A DNA stretch of 36,825 nt from an uncultured Pelagibacteraceae bacterium. Lineage in GTDB: Bacteria > Pseudomonadota > Alphaproteobacteria > Pelagibacterales > Pelagibacteraceae. Of this stretch, positions 1 to 7,158 are shown piece after piece (the stretch's first letter is position 1; each line of letters starts with the position of its first letter). The notes under the pieces were generated by a model. That model had not been told where the DNA came from. It made no database searches and saw nothing but the letters and a program-made list of their open reading frames with translations. Location of the stretch: positions 1-36,825 of the forward strand of contig CACANA010000008.1 of assembly GCA_902533775.1 (NCBI GenBank). Direction: 5' to 3'. Made by a program: the position numbers and the translations under genes.

Positions 1-993
1 AATGAAGCTGAGATGGACCACATATCTTTATCAAGATGGGCTGATGTAGTATTAGTTGCGCCTATTACAGCTAATACCATATCTAAAGTAGCTTCAGGTA
101 ATGCTGAAGATTTAGCGTCTACCGTTTTATTAGCCTCTAACAAACAAATATTTTTAGCACCAGCAATGAATGTGAGAATGTGGGAGCATCCCTCTACTAA
201 AGAAAACATATTGAAACTAAAAAGCTTTGGATACAAAATTATTGGGCCAGAGATAGGAGATATGGCATGCGGTGAATACGGTGAAGGAAAAATGACAGAA
301 CCAAATGGGATAGCCAATATACTCAAAAATTATTTTTCTAATTTAGATAAAAATAAAAAATTAAAAGCTTTAGTTACTGCTGGGCCAACAAATGAATATA
401 TTGATCCTGTAAGATTTATTACAAATAAATCAAGTGGCAAACAAGGATATGAAATAGCCAAATGTCTTAGAGATAATGGATTTGACACAACACTTATTTC
501 TGGAAAAACAAGTATTAAACCTTTGGATGGTGTTAATTTTATAAATGTTGAAACAGCTGAAGAGATGTTCAAAGAGAGTTTAAATAATCTTCCAACAGAT
601 GTAGCTATTTTTTCAGCAGCTGTTTCTGATTTTAAAGTGAAAAATTATAAGAGTACAAAAATTAAAAAGAATGAGGAGTTAAACTTAGAGCTAGAAAAAA
701 ATATTGATATTTTAAATCATATTTCTAATCATAATTCATTAAGGCCAAAAATAACTATTGGTTTTGCGGCAGAAACAAACAATGTTTCAAAAAATGCAAA
801 AGAGAAGTTGAATGAAAAAAATTGTGACTGGATAATTGCAAATGATGTATCAGATCAAACTATAGGATTTGAATCAGATTTTAATAAAATTTCAATATTT
901 TACAAAGATAAACCTGAAGAAAATTTTGAAAAGATGAGTAAATCATTGGTCGCTGAAGAAATAGTCAAAAGAGTGATTCAACAGATTAATTAA
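1..993 (+). CDS. coaBC: Bifunctional phosphopantothenoylcysteine decarboxylase / phosphopantothenate-cysteine ligase (5' end missing)
   Basis: Makes 4'-phosphopantetheine for coenzyme A: the CoaB part joins phosphopantothenate to cysteine and the CoaC part decarboxylates the product. The frame is open from base 1, so the true start lies outside the window; the first ATG, at base 13, is internal. The end of the CoaC flavoprotein domain is visible: the substrate-binding PAMNVRMW motif (from about base 160) and the active-site cysteine in ACGEYGEGKM (Cys codon about base 268). The CoaB ligase domain follows from about base 360 and starts with ALVTAGPTNEYIDPVRFITN. It includes SGKQGYEIA and a late IANDVSDQTIGF segment typical of the family. 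dut starts 4 bp after the stop, so the two are probably co-transcribed. Confidence 0.96.
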   Translation, partial: NEAEMDHISLSRWADVVLVAPITANTISKVASGNAEDLASTVLLASNKQIFLAPAMNVRMWEHPSTKENILKLKSFGYKIIGPEIGDMACGEYGEGKMTEPNGIANILKNYFSNLDKNKKLKALVTAGPTNEYIDPVRFITNKSSGKQGYEIAKCLRDNGFDTTLISGKTSIKPLDGVNFINVETAEEMFKESLNNLPTDVAIFSAAVSDFKVKNYKSTKIKKNEELNLELEKNIDILNHISNHNSLRPKITIGFAAETNNVSKNAKEKLNEKNCDWIIANDVSDQTIGFESDFNKISIFYKDKPEENFEKMSKSLVAEEIVKRVIQQIN

Positions 994-997
994 CTTA

Positions 998-1435
998 ATG
1001 GTGAAAGTCTTAATTAAAAAATTAGACAAAAAAGTTAAACTACCAGAATATAAAACAACAGGTTCATCTGGACTAGATTTGACTGCATTCATTGAAAAGA
1101 AAATAGTAATTAAACCAGGCGAAAATGCTTTAGTGCCAACAGGTATATCTATTGCAATACCTGAGGATACCGAAGTTCAGATCAGGCCACGATCAGGTTT
1201 AGCAGCTAAAAATAATATAAGTGTATTAAATACTCCTGGAACAATTGATAGTGACTATAGAGGAGAAATAAAAGTAATTTTATTTAATCATGGAGATAAG
1301 GACTTTACAGTAAATAACGATGATAGAATTGCTCAAATGATATTAATGCCAATTCTAAAAGTAGATTTTGAAACTGTAGAAACTTTGCCTGAAACAATTA
1401 GAGGTTCGGGTGGATTTGGATCAACAGGTAAGTGA
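998..1435 (+). CDS. dut: dUTP diphosphatase
   Basis: Hydrolyses dUTP to dUMP and pyrophosphate, which keeps uracil out of DNA and supplies dUMP for thymidylate synthesis. The 145-residue length is normal for the trimeric enzyme. All five family motifs are visible: SSGLDL (23-28), RPRSGL (63-68), GTIDSDYRGE (81-90, with the catalytic Asp), DRIAQM (109-114), and the glycine-rich C-terminal arm RGSGGFGSTG (135-144) that closes over the substrate. It follows coaBC by 4 bp and overlaps the next gene by 4 bp, so it sits inside a tight operon. The coaBC-dut pairing is also common in other proteobacteria. Confidence 0.97.
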   Translation: MVKVLIKKLDKKVKLPEYKTTGSSGLDLTAFIEKKIVIKPGENALVPTGISIAIPEDTEVQIRPRSGLAAKNNISVLNTPGTIDSDYRGEIKVILFNHGDKDFTVNNDDRIAQMILMPILKVDFETVETLPETIRGSGGFGSTGK

Positions 1436-2184
1436 AAAATTCATTATCAAAACAAAAGCTTGAGAGATACTCTAGACAAATAATACTTAAAGATATTGGT
1501 ATATTAGGACAAAAGAAAATAATTAATTCAAAAGTTTTAATTGTAGGTATTGGTGGGTTGGGTAGTCCAGTTGCAGATTTGTTGGCTAGATGTGGAGTAG
1601 GATATATAGGAGCTATTGATCACGACAAAGTAGATATTTCAAATCTTCAAAGACAAATCTTATATACTTCAAAAGATGTTGGAAAATTTAAGGTTGATAT
1701 CTTTAAAAGAAGGATAAAGTTAATTAACAGAGATGTAAAAGTCAAAATTTTAAAAGAAAGAGCATCTGAAAAAAATTTAAATAAAATTGTTAAAGATTTC
1801 GATATAATCGTAGATGGAACAGATAATTTTAAAACTAAATTTTTAATAAATAAGTTTTCATTAAAATACAAAAGAAAATTAATTGTTGGGGCGATTAGTA
1901 AATTTGATGGACACATTTTTTCATTCGATTTTAATAATAAATCAAGTCCATGTTTGAAGTGTTTTTATCAATCAGAGCCTTCTGATGAGGTTTTAAATTG
2001 TGAAAGTGAGGGAATATTGGGAACTACGTCAAACATAATTGGGAGTATGCAGGCAAATGAAGTTTTAAAAAATATAATTTCACCAGATAAAAGTCTTCAC
2101 TCATCAATTCTGGTCGTTAATCTGAAAAAACTGGAATTTAGAAAAATAAAATTTACTAAAAAAAAGGGTTGTTTGTGCAATTAA
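1432..2184 (+). CDS. MoeB/ThiF/HesA-family adenylyltransferase (E1-like)
   Basis: An E1-like enzyme expected to adenylate the C-terminal Gly-Gly of a small sulfur carrier (MoaD or ThiS type) for molybdopterin or thiamine synthesis. The GTG start overlaps the dut stop. Visible parts are the Rossmann loop GIGGLGS (39-45), NLQRQ with the conserved Arg74, DGTDNF (128-133), the first zinc pair CLKC (Cys174, Cys177), a Cys190 in the position of the family's cysteine, and GSMQANEVLK. The C-terminus is odd: the second zinc pair is normally CxxC, but here the protein ends in a C-x-C arrangement (Cys247, Cys249). No carrier gene is nearby, so MoeB and ThiF cannot be told apart. It lacks the C-terminal rhodanese domain of eukaryotic MOCS3-type enzymes. 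Confidence 0.88.
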   Translation: MKNSLSKQKLERYSRQIILKDIGILGQKKIINSKVLIVGIGGLGSPVADLLARCGVGYIGAIDHDKVDISNLQRQILYTSKDVGKFKVDIFKRRIKLINRDVKVKILKERASEKNLNKIVKDFDIIVDGTDNFKTKFLINKFSLKYKRKLIVGAISKFDGHIFSFDFNNKSSPCLKCFYQSEPSDEVLNCESEGILGTTSNIIGSMQANEVLKNIISPDKSLHSSILVVNLKKLEFRKIKFTKKKGCLCN

Positions 2185-2621
2185 TCTTTAAGATTTTAAT
2201 CCTAATATTATTAACTTCGAGTGCAATTTCTGAAGATAATGAAAAATTTTTAATGCTTAAAAATGATAAAGTAAATGTAAGATATGGGCCAAGTTTTGAT
2301 TATCCAATAAAATATATTTACAAAAAATTAAACTTGCCGGTAAAAGTGATTGATAAAAAAGAAAATTTTAGAAGAATAATTGACAATAAAAAGAATGGTG
2401 GGTGGATACACATTTCTCAATTGAAGCAATCAAAATCCTTTATAACTGTATCAAATAAAATTCTATTCAAAAAACCAACTAAATTTTCTAAACCCTTGGC
2501 TAAAATAGAAACTGGAAGATTATTGATAGTGAAAAAATGCGAGAGAAATTGGTGCTTCGTAGAAACTAAAAGTTTTAAAGGGTGGGTTGACGAAGAAAAT
2601 CTTTGGGGAAAAATAAACTAA
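2175..2621 (+). CDS. Exported SH3-domain protein
   Basis: A 148-residue protein with an N-terminal signal peptide (a short start, then LIFKILILILLTSSAIS) and two bacterial SH3-like repeats. The first repeat contains VNVRYGPSFDYP (about 35-46) and GGWIHISQL; the second ends in WCFVETKSFKGWVDEENLWG. The tandem arrangement matches the SH3_4/YgiM-like family, which is thought to bind cell-wall peptides, but no substrate can be read from the sequence. A TTG two codons upstream (2169) is also in frame. I prefer the GTG at 2175 because it gives a standard signal peptide. The start overlaps the preceding E1 gene by 10 bp. Confidence 0.82.
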   Translation: MQLIFKILILILLTSSAISEDNEKFLMLKNDKVNVRYGPSFDYPIKYIYKKLNLPVKVIDKKENFRRIIDNKKNGGWIHISQLKQSKSFITVSNKILFKKPTKFSKPLAKIETGRLLIVKKCERNWCFVETKSFKGWVDEENLWGKIN

Positions 2622-2647
2622 CCCTCTAAGTTATATATATTAACTAA

Positions 2648-2827
2648 TTATTTTTGTTGGACACAAACGTCTTTGATAACTGGAGCATTCGCACAATCAA
2701 CACATTTAGTCTTTTGAACTATACATCCATCATCAAGGACTTCAACATCAACTATTTTATCACACTTGGAACAAGTTGAAGAGATTGTTAATCCACATTT
2801 TTTACAATTATAATTATCTATTTGCAT
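2648..2827 (-). CDS. Small cysteine-rich (zinc-ribbon-like) protein, 59 aa
   Basis: A short ORF, ATG to TAA, of 59 residues beginning MQIDNYNCKKCGLTISSTCS. It has eight cysteines, at 8, 11, 19, 22, 35, 42, 45 and 57, including three CxxC pairs (CKKC, CSKC, CVDC). That density and spacing argue for a real metal-binding protein, zinc or possibly Fe-S, rather than a chance ORF. I cannot assign a family. It is the last gene on the minus strand after katG, the dioxygenase and the DUF2061 gene. It is separated from them by 144 bp that carry three Fur-box-like repeats, so it probably has its own metal-responsive promoter. Confidence 0.72.
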   Translation of the reverse strand: MQIDNYNCKKCGLTISSTCSKCDKIVDVEVLDDGCIVQKTKCVDCANAPVIKDVCVQQK

Positions 2828-2871
2828 ATTTTAAAAATTAAATATGAAAAAATTATTTTCAACAAATATCC

Positions 2872-2976
2872 TTGCGAATAATTATTATTTACGCATTTTT
2901 TTTGCGAATAATTATTATTACTACAAATTATCCTTATTAAATTTTTCCTAAATACTTATTGATAATGATTATTATT
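2872..2976 (-). promoter_or_regulatory. Three Fur-box-like repeats upstream of the Cys-rich gene
   Basis: The 18-mer TTGCGAATAATTATTATT occurs exactly at 2872-2889 and again at 2902-2919, 30 bp apart. A relative, TTGATAATGATTATTATT (15 of 18 identical), lies at 2959-2976 and runs into the end of the DUF2061 gene. Each contains an AATAATTATT-like palindromic core, and the third resembles the classical GATAATGATTATC-type Fur site. They lie upstream of the 59-aa Cys-rich gene. Binding of a Fur-family protein (Fur/Mur at 23097 or Irr at 6173) is inference. Confidence 0.5.
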
Positions 2977-3214
2977 TACTTTTTGATCTACTTGCCCACC
3001 ACTTATCTAAAATGAAATACCAAATAGAATTGGCAATTGGTTCTACAATTGCATCGGTCAAAGCTATCATAAAAGATACATCAGCAACTAACATCAAAAC
3101 AGTTATAGCAATTGCAAAATGACCAACTGTATAAACAATTGTTCTTAAAATAGAGCCTCTGTTATTGGAATAAATCTGACCGGCAGCTTTAAAAATACCG
3201 TTGGTAACTTCCAT
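2972..3214 (-). CDS. DUF2061 small membrane protein
   Basis: An 80-residue protein matching the DUF2061 pattern: RTIVYTVGHFAIAITVLMLVA as the first membrane helix, then ALTDAIVEPIANSIWYFILDKWW containing the second hydrophobic segment and the conserved aromatic end. The function of the family is unknown. The ATG shares one base with the stop of the upstream dioxygenase gene (TAATG), so the two are translationally coupled and belong to the katG operon. Confidence 0.75.
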   Translation of the reverse strand: MEVTNGIFKAAGQIYSNNRGSILRTIVYTVGHFAIAITVLMLVADVSFMIALTDAIVEPIANSIWYFILDKWWASRSKSK

Positions 3215-3810
3215 TATTCTTTAAACGGGCTTTCAAGAACACAAGCAACTAAGTGAACTCTAGCCTGTTCTCCTCCATTAAAAAAGTTATGATACTTTGT
3301 ATTGTTAGTAATCCATACATGTCCATCTGCAGGCAAATGTTTTGCAACATTTTCAATGACCATTGAACAACCTGCATTAGTTACTATCGGAATATGTAAT
3401 CTACACTCTGGATCTTTGTGCCAGCTTAGCGTTGATCTTGGCTCTTTTAATAAAAGCCTTACTCTTCCTAGTTTAAATTTTTTACTAAGAATTTCATAAA
3501 CCTCTTTAAAATAAGTTTTCTCGAACTCTGGTAGCAACTGAGTATATTTAGATTCATCAATATCAATATCTCTTGAGACTTCTTTGCCTGTCTCATCTGC
3601 AATAGTCCAATATCTACCTCTGATATTGTTCCCTTCTATAGAGTCTTTGTTATTTGGAATTTGATTTAGAGGAATTGCACCAAAGTGAGTGACACCTGGC
3701 GAATTAAATTTCTTTTTCTCTAAAATTAGATTTAAGTCATTTCGCAATCTATTTATATCAAACTTAATTTCAGGAACTTTATAAAAGTCTTCGAACAATA
3801 GTGATGTCAT
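3214..3810 (-). CDS. Aspartyl/asparaginyl beta-hydroxylase-like Fe(II)/2-oxoglutarate dioxygenase
   Basis: A 198-residue cupin-fold hydroxylase. The metal site looks complete: SWHKDPECRLHIPIVTN holds the H-x-D pair (His131, Asp133). The distal YHNFFNGG...RVHLV stretch gives His174 as the other iron ligand and Arg184 as the likely 2-oxoglutarate contact. This layout is that of the Asp/Asn beta-hydroxylase and proline hydroxylase group. The substrate, protein side chain or free amino acid, is unknown. There is no signal peptide, so it is cytoplasmic. It starts 19 bp after katG and overlaps the DUF2061 gene by one base. The pairing of a peroxide-removing heme enzyme with an Fe(II) enzyme that peroxide readily damages may be meaningful, but that is inference. 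Confidence 0.85.
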   Translation of the reverse strand: MTSLLFEDFYKVPEIKFDINRLRNDLNLILEKKKFNSPGVTHFGAIPLNQIPNNKDSIEGNNIRGRYWTIADETGKEVSRDIDIDESKYTQLLPEFEKTYFKEVYEILSKKFKLGRVRLLLKEPRSTLSWHKDPECRLHIPIVTNAGCSMVIENVAKHLPADGHVWITNNTKYHNFFNGGEQARVHLVACVLESPFKE

Positions 3811-3829
3811 TTTTCCACTTTCCTTAATA

Positions 3830-6067
3830 CTAGTTTAATCTTAAATCAAATCTATCTGCATTCATCACTTTGACCCATGCAGATACAAAGTCTTTAACAA
3901 ATTTGTCAGATGAGTCTTTGCAGGCATAGACTTCAGCTAATGCTCTTAATTGAGAATTTGAACCAAAAATAAGGTCAACTCTTGAACCTTTCCACTTAGT
4001 TTTTTTAGACTTTCTATCTTTACCAACAAAATATTGTTCAGATTTGTCAGTTTCTTTCCAAGTGGTACTCATATCAAGAAGATTTACAAAATAATCTGTT
4101 GATAGAGTTCCAGGTTTTTTTGTGAAAACTCCATTTTTAGAACTATCATAGTTTGTATCTAAAACTCTCATTCCTCCTACAAGAACTGTCATCTCTGGTG
4201 CCGTTAATCCCATTAATTGTGCCTTATCAATTAATTTTTCCTCAGCTGAAATATTAGATTTACCTTTTTTCATGTAGTTTCTAAAACCATCCGCTTGCGG
4301 CTCAAGTAATCCAAATGAATTTACATCTGTTTGGTCTTGTCTCGCATCTCCTCTTCCAGGGTTAAATGGAACCTGAATTTTATGACCAGCTTTTTTTGCT
4401 GCCATCTCTATTCCTACATTTCCACCTAATACTATAAGATCCGCCATTGAGACTGATTTTTTATTTGTATCAAATTTTTTCTTAACTTTTTGTAAAGCTT
4501 TAATAACCTTTGAAAGTTTTTTAGGGTTATTAACTTTCCAACTTCTTTGAGGCTCAAGCATAATTCTTGCACCATTTGCTCCACCTCTTTTATCAGATCC
4601 TCTATATGTTGAAGCAGAAGCCCAAGCAGTAGAAACTAAATCAGACACAGAAATTTTTGATTTTGAAAGCTTCGACTTTAAATCTCTTATATCTTTTGAT
4701 TTAAGTTTATATTTTGGTTTATCTATAGGATCTTGCCAAATTAATTGTTCTTTTGGAACTTCGCTACCCAAATAACATGCTCTTGGTCCCATATCTCTAT
4801 GAGTAAGCTTAAACCAAGCTCTTGCAAATGCATCAGCAAATTCATCTGGATTTTGATAAAAATGTTTTGAAATTGGTCCATAACTTTTATCCATTCTCAA
4901 AGATAAATCGGTCGTTTGCATCATAGGAGGATGCATTTTGTTTTTATCATGAGCATCAGGTACCATTTTTATTCTCTGACCATTCTTTTTTGGAGTCCAT
5001 TGGAATGCTCCAGCAGGTCCTTTAGTCAATTCCCATTCATGGTTGAATAAGCAATCAAAGTAACCCATATCCCATTGTGTTGGTGTTTGTGTCCATGCTC
5101 CTTCAATACCACTACTTATTGCATGTACACCTTTTCCAGATTTGTAATTACTATTCCAACCAGTTGCTTGATCTTGAATTCTTGATGCTTCTGGATCAGG
5201 TCCTTTGTGCGATTCAGGTGCTGCACCATGAGATTTTCCAAAAGTATGACCACCTGCAACTAATGCAACAGTTTCATAATCATTCATTGCCATTCGTCCA
5301 AATGTTTCTCTAATATCGTGAGCTGCTTTCAATGGATCTGGATTAAAATCTGGACCTTGTGGATTTACATAAATTAATCCCATGTGAGAAGCCCCTAATG
5401 GTTGTTCAAGATCTCTTTTTCCACTGTATCTCTTAACACCCAACATTTCTTTTTCTGAACCCCAGTAAATATCATCTTCTGGTTCCCAGATGTCAGTTCT
5501 TCCAGCTCCAAATCCAAAAGTTTTAAAACCCATTGACTCTAATGCTACATTTCCAACTAGTATAAATAAATCTGCCCAAGAAATTCTTTTTCCAAATTTC
5601 TGTTTTATTGGCCATAAAAGTAATCTAGCTTTATCTAAATTAACATTATCAGGCCAAGCATTTAACGGTGCAAACCTTTGATTACCTGTTCCAGCTCCCC
5701 CTCTACCATCACCTGTTCTATAAGTACCTGCTGCGTGCCATGCTAATCTAATAAACAAAGGACCATAATGGCCGTAGTCTGCTGGCCACCAATCTTGTGA
5801 GTCAGTCATTAACTTGTTTAAATCTTTTTTAAGTGCTTTGTAATTTAGTTTTTTAAATTCTTTAGAATAATTAAATTTTTTCTCCATTGGATTTGATAAA
5901 TTCGAGTGCTGACTTAAAATTTTCAAATTCAAACTGTTTGGCCAAAAGTCTCTATTTGTTTGTCCTTTTCCAGCACTAAATTTTGCCGGTGTGCCTGCTC
6001 CTGTAAAAGGGCACTTATTTAATTCTGCTGATTTAAATGACTTACTTTTATGAAATTCCGCACTCAT
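3830..6067 (-). CDS. katG: Catalase-peroxidase
   Basis: Bifunctional heme enzyme that removes hydrogen peroxide. It has 745 residues, normal for the two-domain (duplicated) family. The active site is intact: distal Arg107, Trp110 and His111 in [12 protein letters not shown], Tyr233 in LIYVNPQGP, and Met259 in GRMAMND. These make the Trp-Tyr-Met cross-link needed for catalase activity. The proximal His274 lies in [11 protein letters not shown] second, non-heme copy of the fold covers roughly residues 440-745. A strong AGGAG lies about 10 bp before the ATG. The gene follows irr on the same strand, across a 105-bp gap with a near-consensus promoter and two Irr-like boxes. It leads the dioxygenase/DUF2061 pair. 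Several SAR11 genomes are reported to lack katG, so this may be an accessory gene, although its base composition looks like that of its neighbours. Confidence 0.98.
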   Translation of the reverse strand: MSAEFHKSKSFKSAELNKCPFTGAGTPAKFSAGKGQTNRDFWPNSLNLKILSQHSNLSNPMEKKFNYSKEFKKLNYKALKKDLNKLMTDSQDWWPADYGHYGPLFIRLAWHAAGTYRTGDGRGGAGTGNQRFAPLNAWPDNVNLDKARLLLWPIKQKFGKRISWADLFILVGNVALESMGFKTFGFGAGRTDIWEPEDDIYWGSEKEMLGVKRYSGKRDLEQPLGASHMGLIYVNPQGPDFNPDPLKAAHDIRETFGRMAMNDYETVALVAGGHTFGKSHGAAPESHKGPDPEASRIQDQATGWNSNYKSGKGVHAISSGIEGAWTQTPTQWDMGYFDCLFNHEWELTKGPAGAFQWTPKKNGQRIKMVPDAHDKNKMHPPMMQTTDLSLRMDKSYGPISKHFYQNPDEFADAFARAWFKLTHRDMGPRACYLGSEVPKEQLIWQDPIDKPKYKLKSKDIRDLKSKLSKSKISVSDLVSTAWASASTYRGSDKRGGANGARIMLEPQRSWKVNNPKKLSKVIKALQKVKKKFDTNKKSVSMADLIVLGGNVGIEMAAKKAGHKIQVPFNPGRGDARQDQTDVNSFGLLEPQADGFRNYMKKGKSNISAEEKLIDKAQLMGLTAPEMTVLVGGMRVLDTNYDSSKNGVFTKKPGTLSTDYFVNLLDMSTTWKETDKSEQYFVGKDRKSKKTKWKGSRVDLIFGSNSQLRALAEVYACKDSSDKFVKDFVSAWVKVMNADRFDLRLN

Positions 6068-6087
6068 TATTATATTTCTCCTTTAGT

Positions 6088-6104
6088 ATTATAATTATTC
6101 TAAT
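6088..6104 (-). promoter_or_regulatory. Irr-box-like operator, katG site 1
   Basis: Read on the minus strand the site is ATTAGAATAATTATAAT. It shares the exact 15-mer core TTAGAATAATTATAA with site 2, whose core is 23 bp away (about two helical turns). It covers the predicted katG transcription start. It is a degenerate form of the TTTAGAA-N3-TTCTAAA palindrome associated with Irr. Confidence 0.6.
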
Positions 6105-6110
6105 TCCTTG

Positions 6111-6127
6111 TTTATAATTATTCTAAA
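6111..6127 (-). promoter_or_regulatory. Irr-box-like operator, katG site 2
   Basis: On the minus strand the site reads TTTAGAATAATTATAAA, one mismatch from a perfect TTTAGAA-N3-TTCTAAA palindrome. It overlaps the end of the spacer and the whole -10 (TATAAA) of the katG promoter, so a bound regulator would block RNA polymerase. Confidence 0.68.
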
Positions 6128-6139
6128 GAAGATTGTCAA
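6111..6139 (-). promoter_or_regulatory. Sigma-70-type promoter of katG
   Basis: On the minus strand, -35 TTGACA (6134-6139) and -10 TATAAA (6111-6116) are separated by exactly 17 bp. The predicted start of transcription is near 6104, giving a leader of about 37 nt before the katG ATG at 6067. The -10 lies inside one Irr-like box and the predicted start lies at the edge of another, an arrangement typical of repression. Confidence 0.75.
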
Positions 6140-6172
6140 TAAGTCAGAATATTTATGATGTAATTTGGAAAC

Positions 6173-6583
6173 CTAGTCTTCTAATTTTACTAAAACTTCG
6201 ACTGATTTAATTTTTTTTCCAGGTATAGATTTTTGAATTTCTATCGGTCCTACATCCTCATTTTTAATGTCAATTAGCTTTTCTTCTTTAACATCAAAGA
6301 AATGGTGGTGATCTGTGACATTTGTATCAAAATAAGTTTGATTAGAATTAATTGGTATCTCTTTTAAATATCCTTTTTTAAGAAATGCATGGACTGTATT
6401 GTAAACAGTTGCTAAAGAAACTTTTTCTCCCGTTTTATCTTTAATTAGATTGAACAAGTCGTTTATTGTGAAGTGGAAAGTTTTATCTCTATTGAATAAA
6501 ACCTCGCATATATTTATTCTTTGTTTAGTTGGTCTTAAGCTAGAGTTTCTTAGTTTTTCGATAAATTCTTGTTTACTAGTCAT
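6173..6583 (-). CDS. irr: Fur-family transcriptional regulator, Irr type
   Basis: A 136-residue Fur-family DNA-binding protein. It has a winged-helix domain (about 12-85, with VSLATVYNTVHAFLKKGYL as the recognition region) followed by a short dimerisation part. Three features favour Irr over Fur or PerR: a histidine triplet (His92-94 in DHHHFFDV), no C-terminal CxxC zinc pairs, and an ending of the form KSVEVLVKLED like known Irr proteins. Irr in alphaproteobacteria controls heme and iron genes in response to heme status. An in-frame TTG two codons upstream (6589) is possible, but the ATG at 6583 fits the family start. It lies directly upstream of katG and divergent from fabA, and has an Irr-like box in its own promoter region, which suggests autoregulation. 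Confidence 0.85.
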   Translation of the reverse strand: MTSKQEFIEKLRNSSLRPTKQRINICEVLFNRDKTFHFTINDLFNLIKDKTGEKVSLATVYNTVHAFLKKGYLKEIPINSNQTYFDTNVTDHHHFFDVKEEKLIDIKNEDVGPIEIQKSIPGKKIKSVEVLVKLED

Positions 6584-6589
6584 AAGCAA

Positions 6590-6606
6590 TTTAAAACTAT
6601 TCTAAA
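6590..6606 (-). promoter_or_regulatory. Irr-box-like operator between irr and fabA
   Basis: On the minus strand the site reads TTTAGAATAGTTTTAAA, one mismatch from TTTAGAA-N3-TTCTAAA, and matches the katG core at 13 of 15 positions. It lies just upstream of the irr ATG (6583), downstream of the predicted irr transcription start. It also overlaps where the -35 of fabA would be, so one site could govern both directions. Confidence 0.6.
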
Positions 6607-6616
6607 CTATTTCTAT

Positions 6617-6624
6617 ATTATAAT
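6617..6624. promoter_or_regulatory. Palindromic -10 element shared by irr and fabA
   Basis: ATTATAAT is its own reverse complement, so a consensus TATAAT is present on both strands: 6619-6624 for fabA, and 6617-6622 read leftward for irr. A TTATTA on the minus strand (6639-6644) would be the irr -35 with a 16-bp spacer. No good -35 is seen for fabA; its expected position falls in the Irr-like box. Confidence 0.5.
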
Positions 6625-6657
6625 GTACCTAAATCAAGTAATAAGATTACAAAAATT

Positions 6658-7158
6658 ATGAAAAAAAGTTCCTTTAATTACGACGAACTTATTGATTGTG
6701 CTAACGGCAAATTATTTGGTCCAGGGAATGCAAAATTACCTTCTCCACCAATGCTAATGTTTGATAGAATTACAGAAATTACTGAAAATCAAGGTTTTTA
6801 TAAAAAAGGCTCTATGAAAGCCGAACTTGATATTAAGGATAATTTATGGTTCTTTGATTGTCATTTTAGAGAAGATCCAGTTATGCCTGGTTGTCTTGGT
6901 TTGGATGCTATGTGGCAGCTAGTTGGCTTTTTTCTTGGTTGGTTGGGAAATCCAGGAAGAGGTAGAGCATTAGGTGTAAGCACTGTAAAATTCACGGGGG
7001 AAGTTCTTAAAAATGTCAAAATGGCAACATATGAAATAGATATGAAAAGAATTCTTGTTAAAGGAGAAACAACTGTAGGTCTTGCGAATGGAATATTGCT
7101 TGCTGATGGAAAAAAGATTTATAGTGCTGAAAACCTTAAGGTAGGATTATTTAAGTAA
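6658..7158 (+). CDS. fabA: 3-hydroxydecanoyl-ACP dehydratase/isomerase
   Basis: Dehydrates 3-hydroxyacyl-ACP and, at C10, isomerises the trans-2 to the cis-3 double bond, opening the oxygen-independent route to unsaturated fatty acids. At 166 residues it has the usual length. The catalytic pair is clear: His69 in [18 protein letters not shown] and Asp83 in [15 protein letters not shown], close to His70/Asp84 of the E. coli enzyme. Its stop shares one base with the fabB start (TAATG), and fabI follows, so the three genes form one operon. It is divergent from irr across 74 bp. Confidence 0.97.
   Translation: MKKSSFNYDELIDCANGKLFGPGNAKLPSPPMLMFDRITEITENQGFYKKGSMKAELDIKDNLWFFDCHFREDPVMPGCLGLDAMWQLVGFFLGWLGNPGRGRALGVSTVKFTGEVLKNVKMATYEIDMKRILVKGETTVGLANGILLADGKKIYSAENLKVGLFK

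Noticed and set aside
2629..2645. Weak inverted repeat AGTTA...TAACT after the SH3 gene as a terminator
   Set aside because: Five A/T-rich base pairs and no T run; expected by chance in such sequence.
2872..2919. Start of a CRISPR array
   Set aside because: Only two exact copies with a 12-base gap, A+T-rich and palindromic; no further repeats or cas genes. Operator sites explain them better.
5077..5313. Open frame on the plus strand inside katG
   Set aside because: It lies antisense within a highly conserved catalase-peroxidase gene, has no recognisable domain and reads as low-complexity Leu/His/Gln. Similar antisense frames inside pnp, infB, fabB and maeB were rejected for the same reason.
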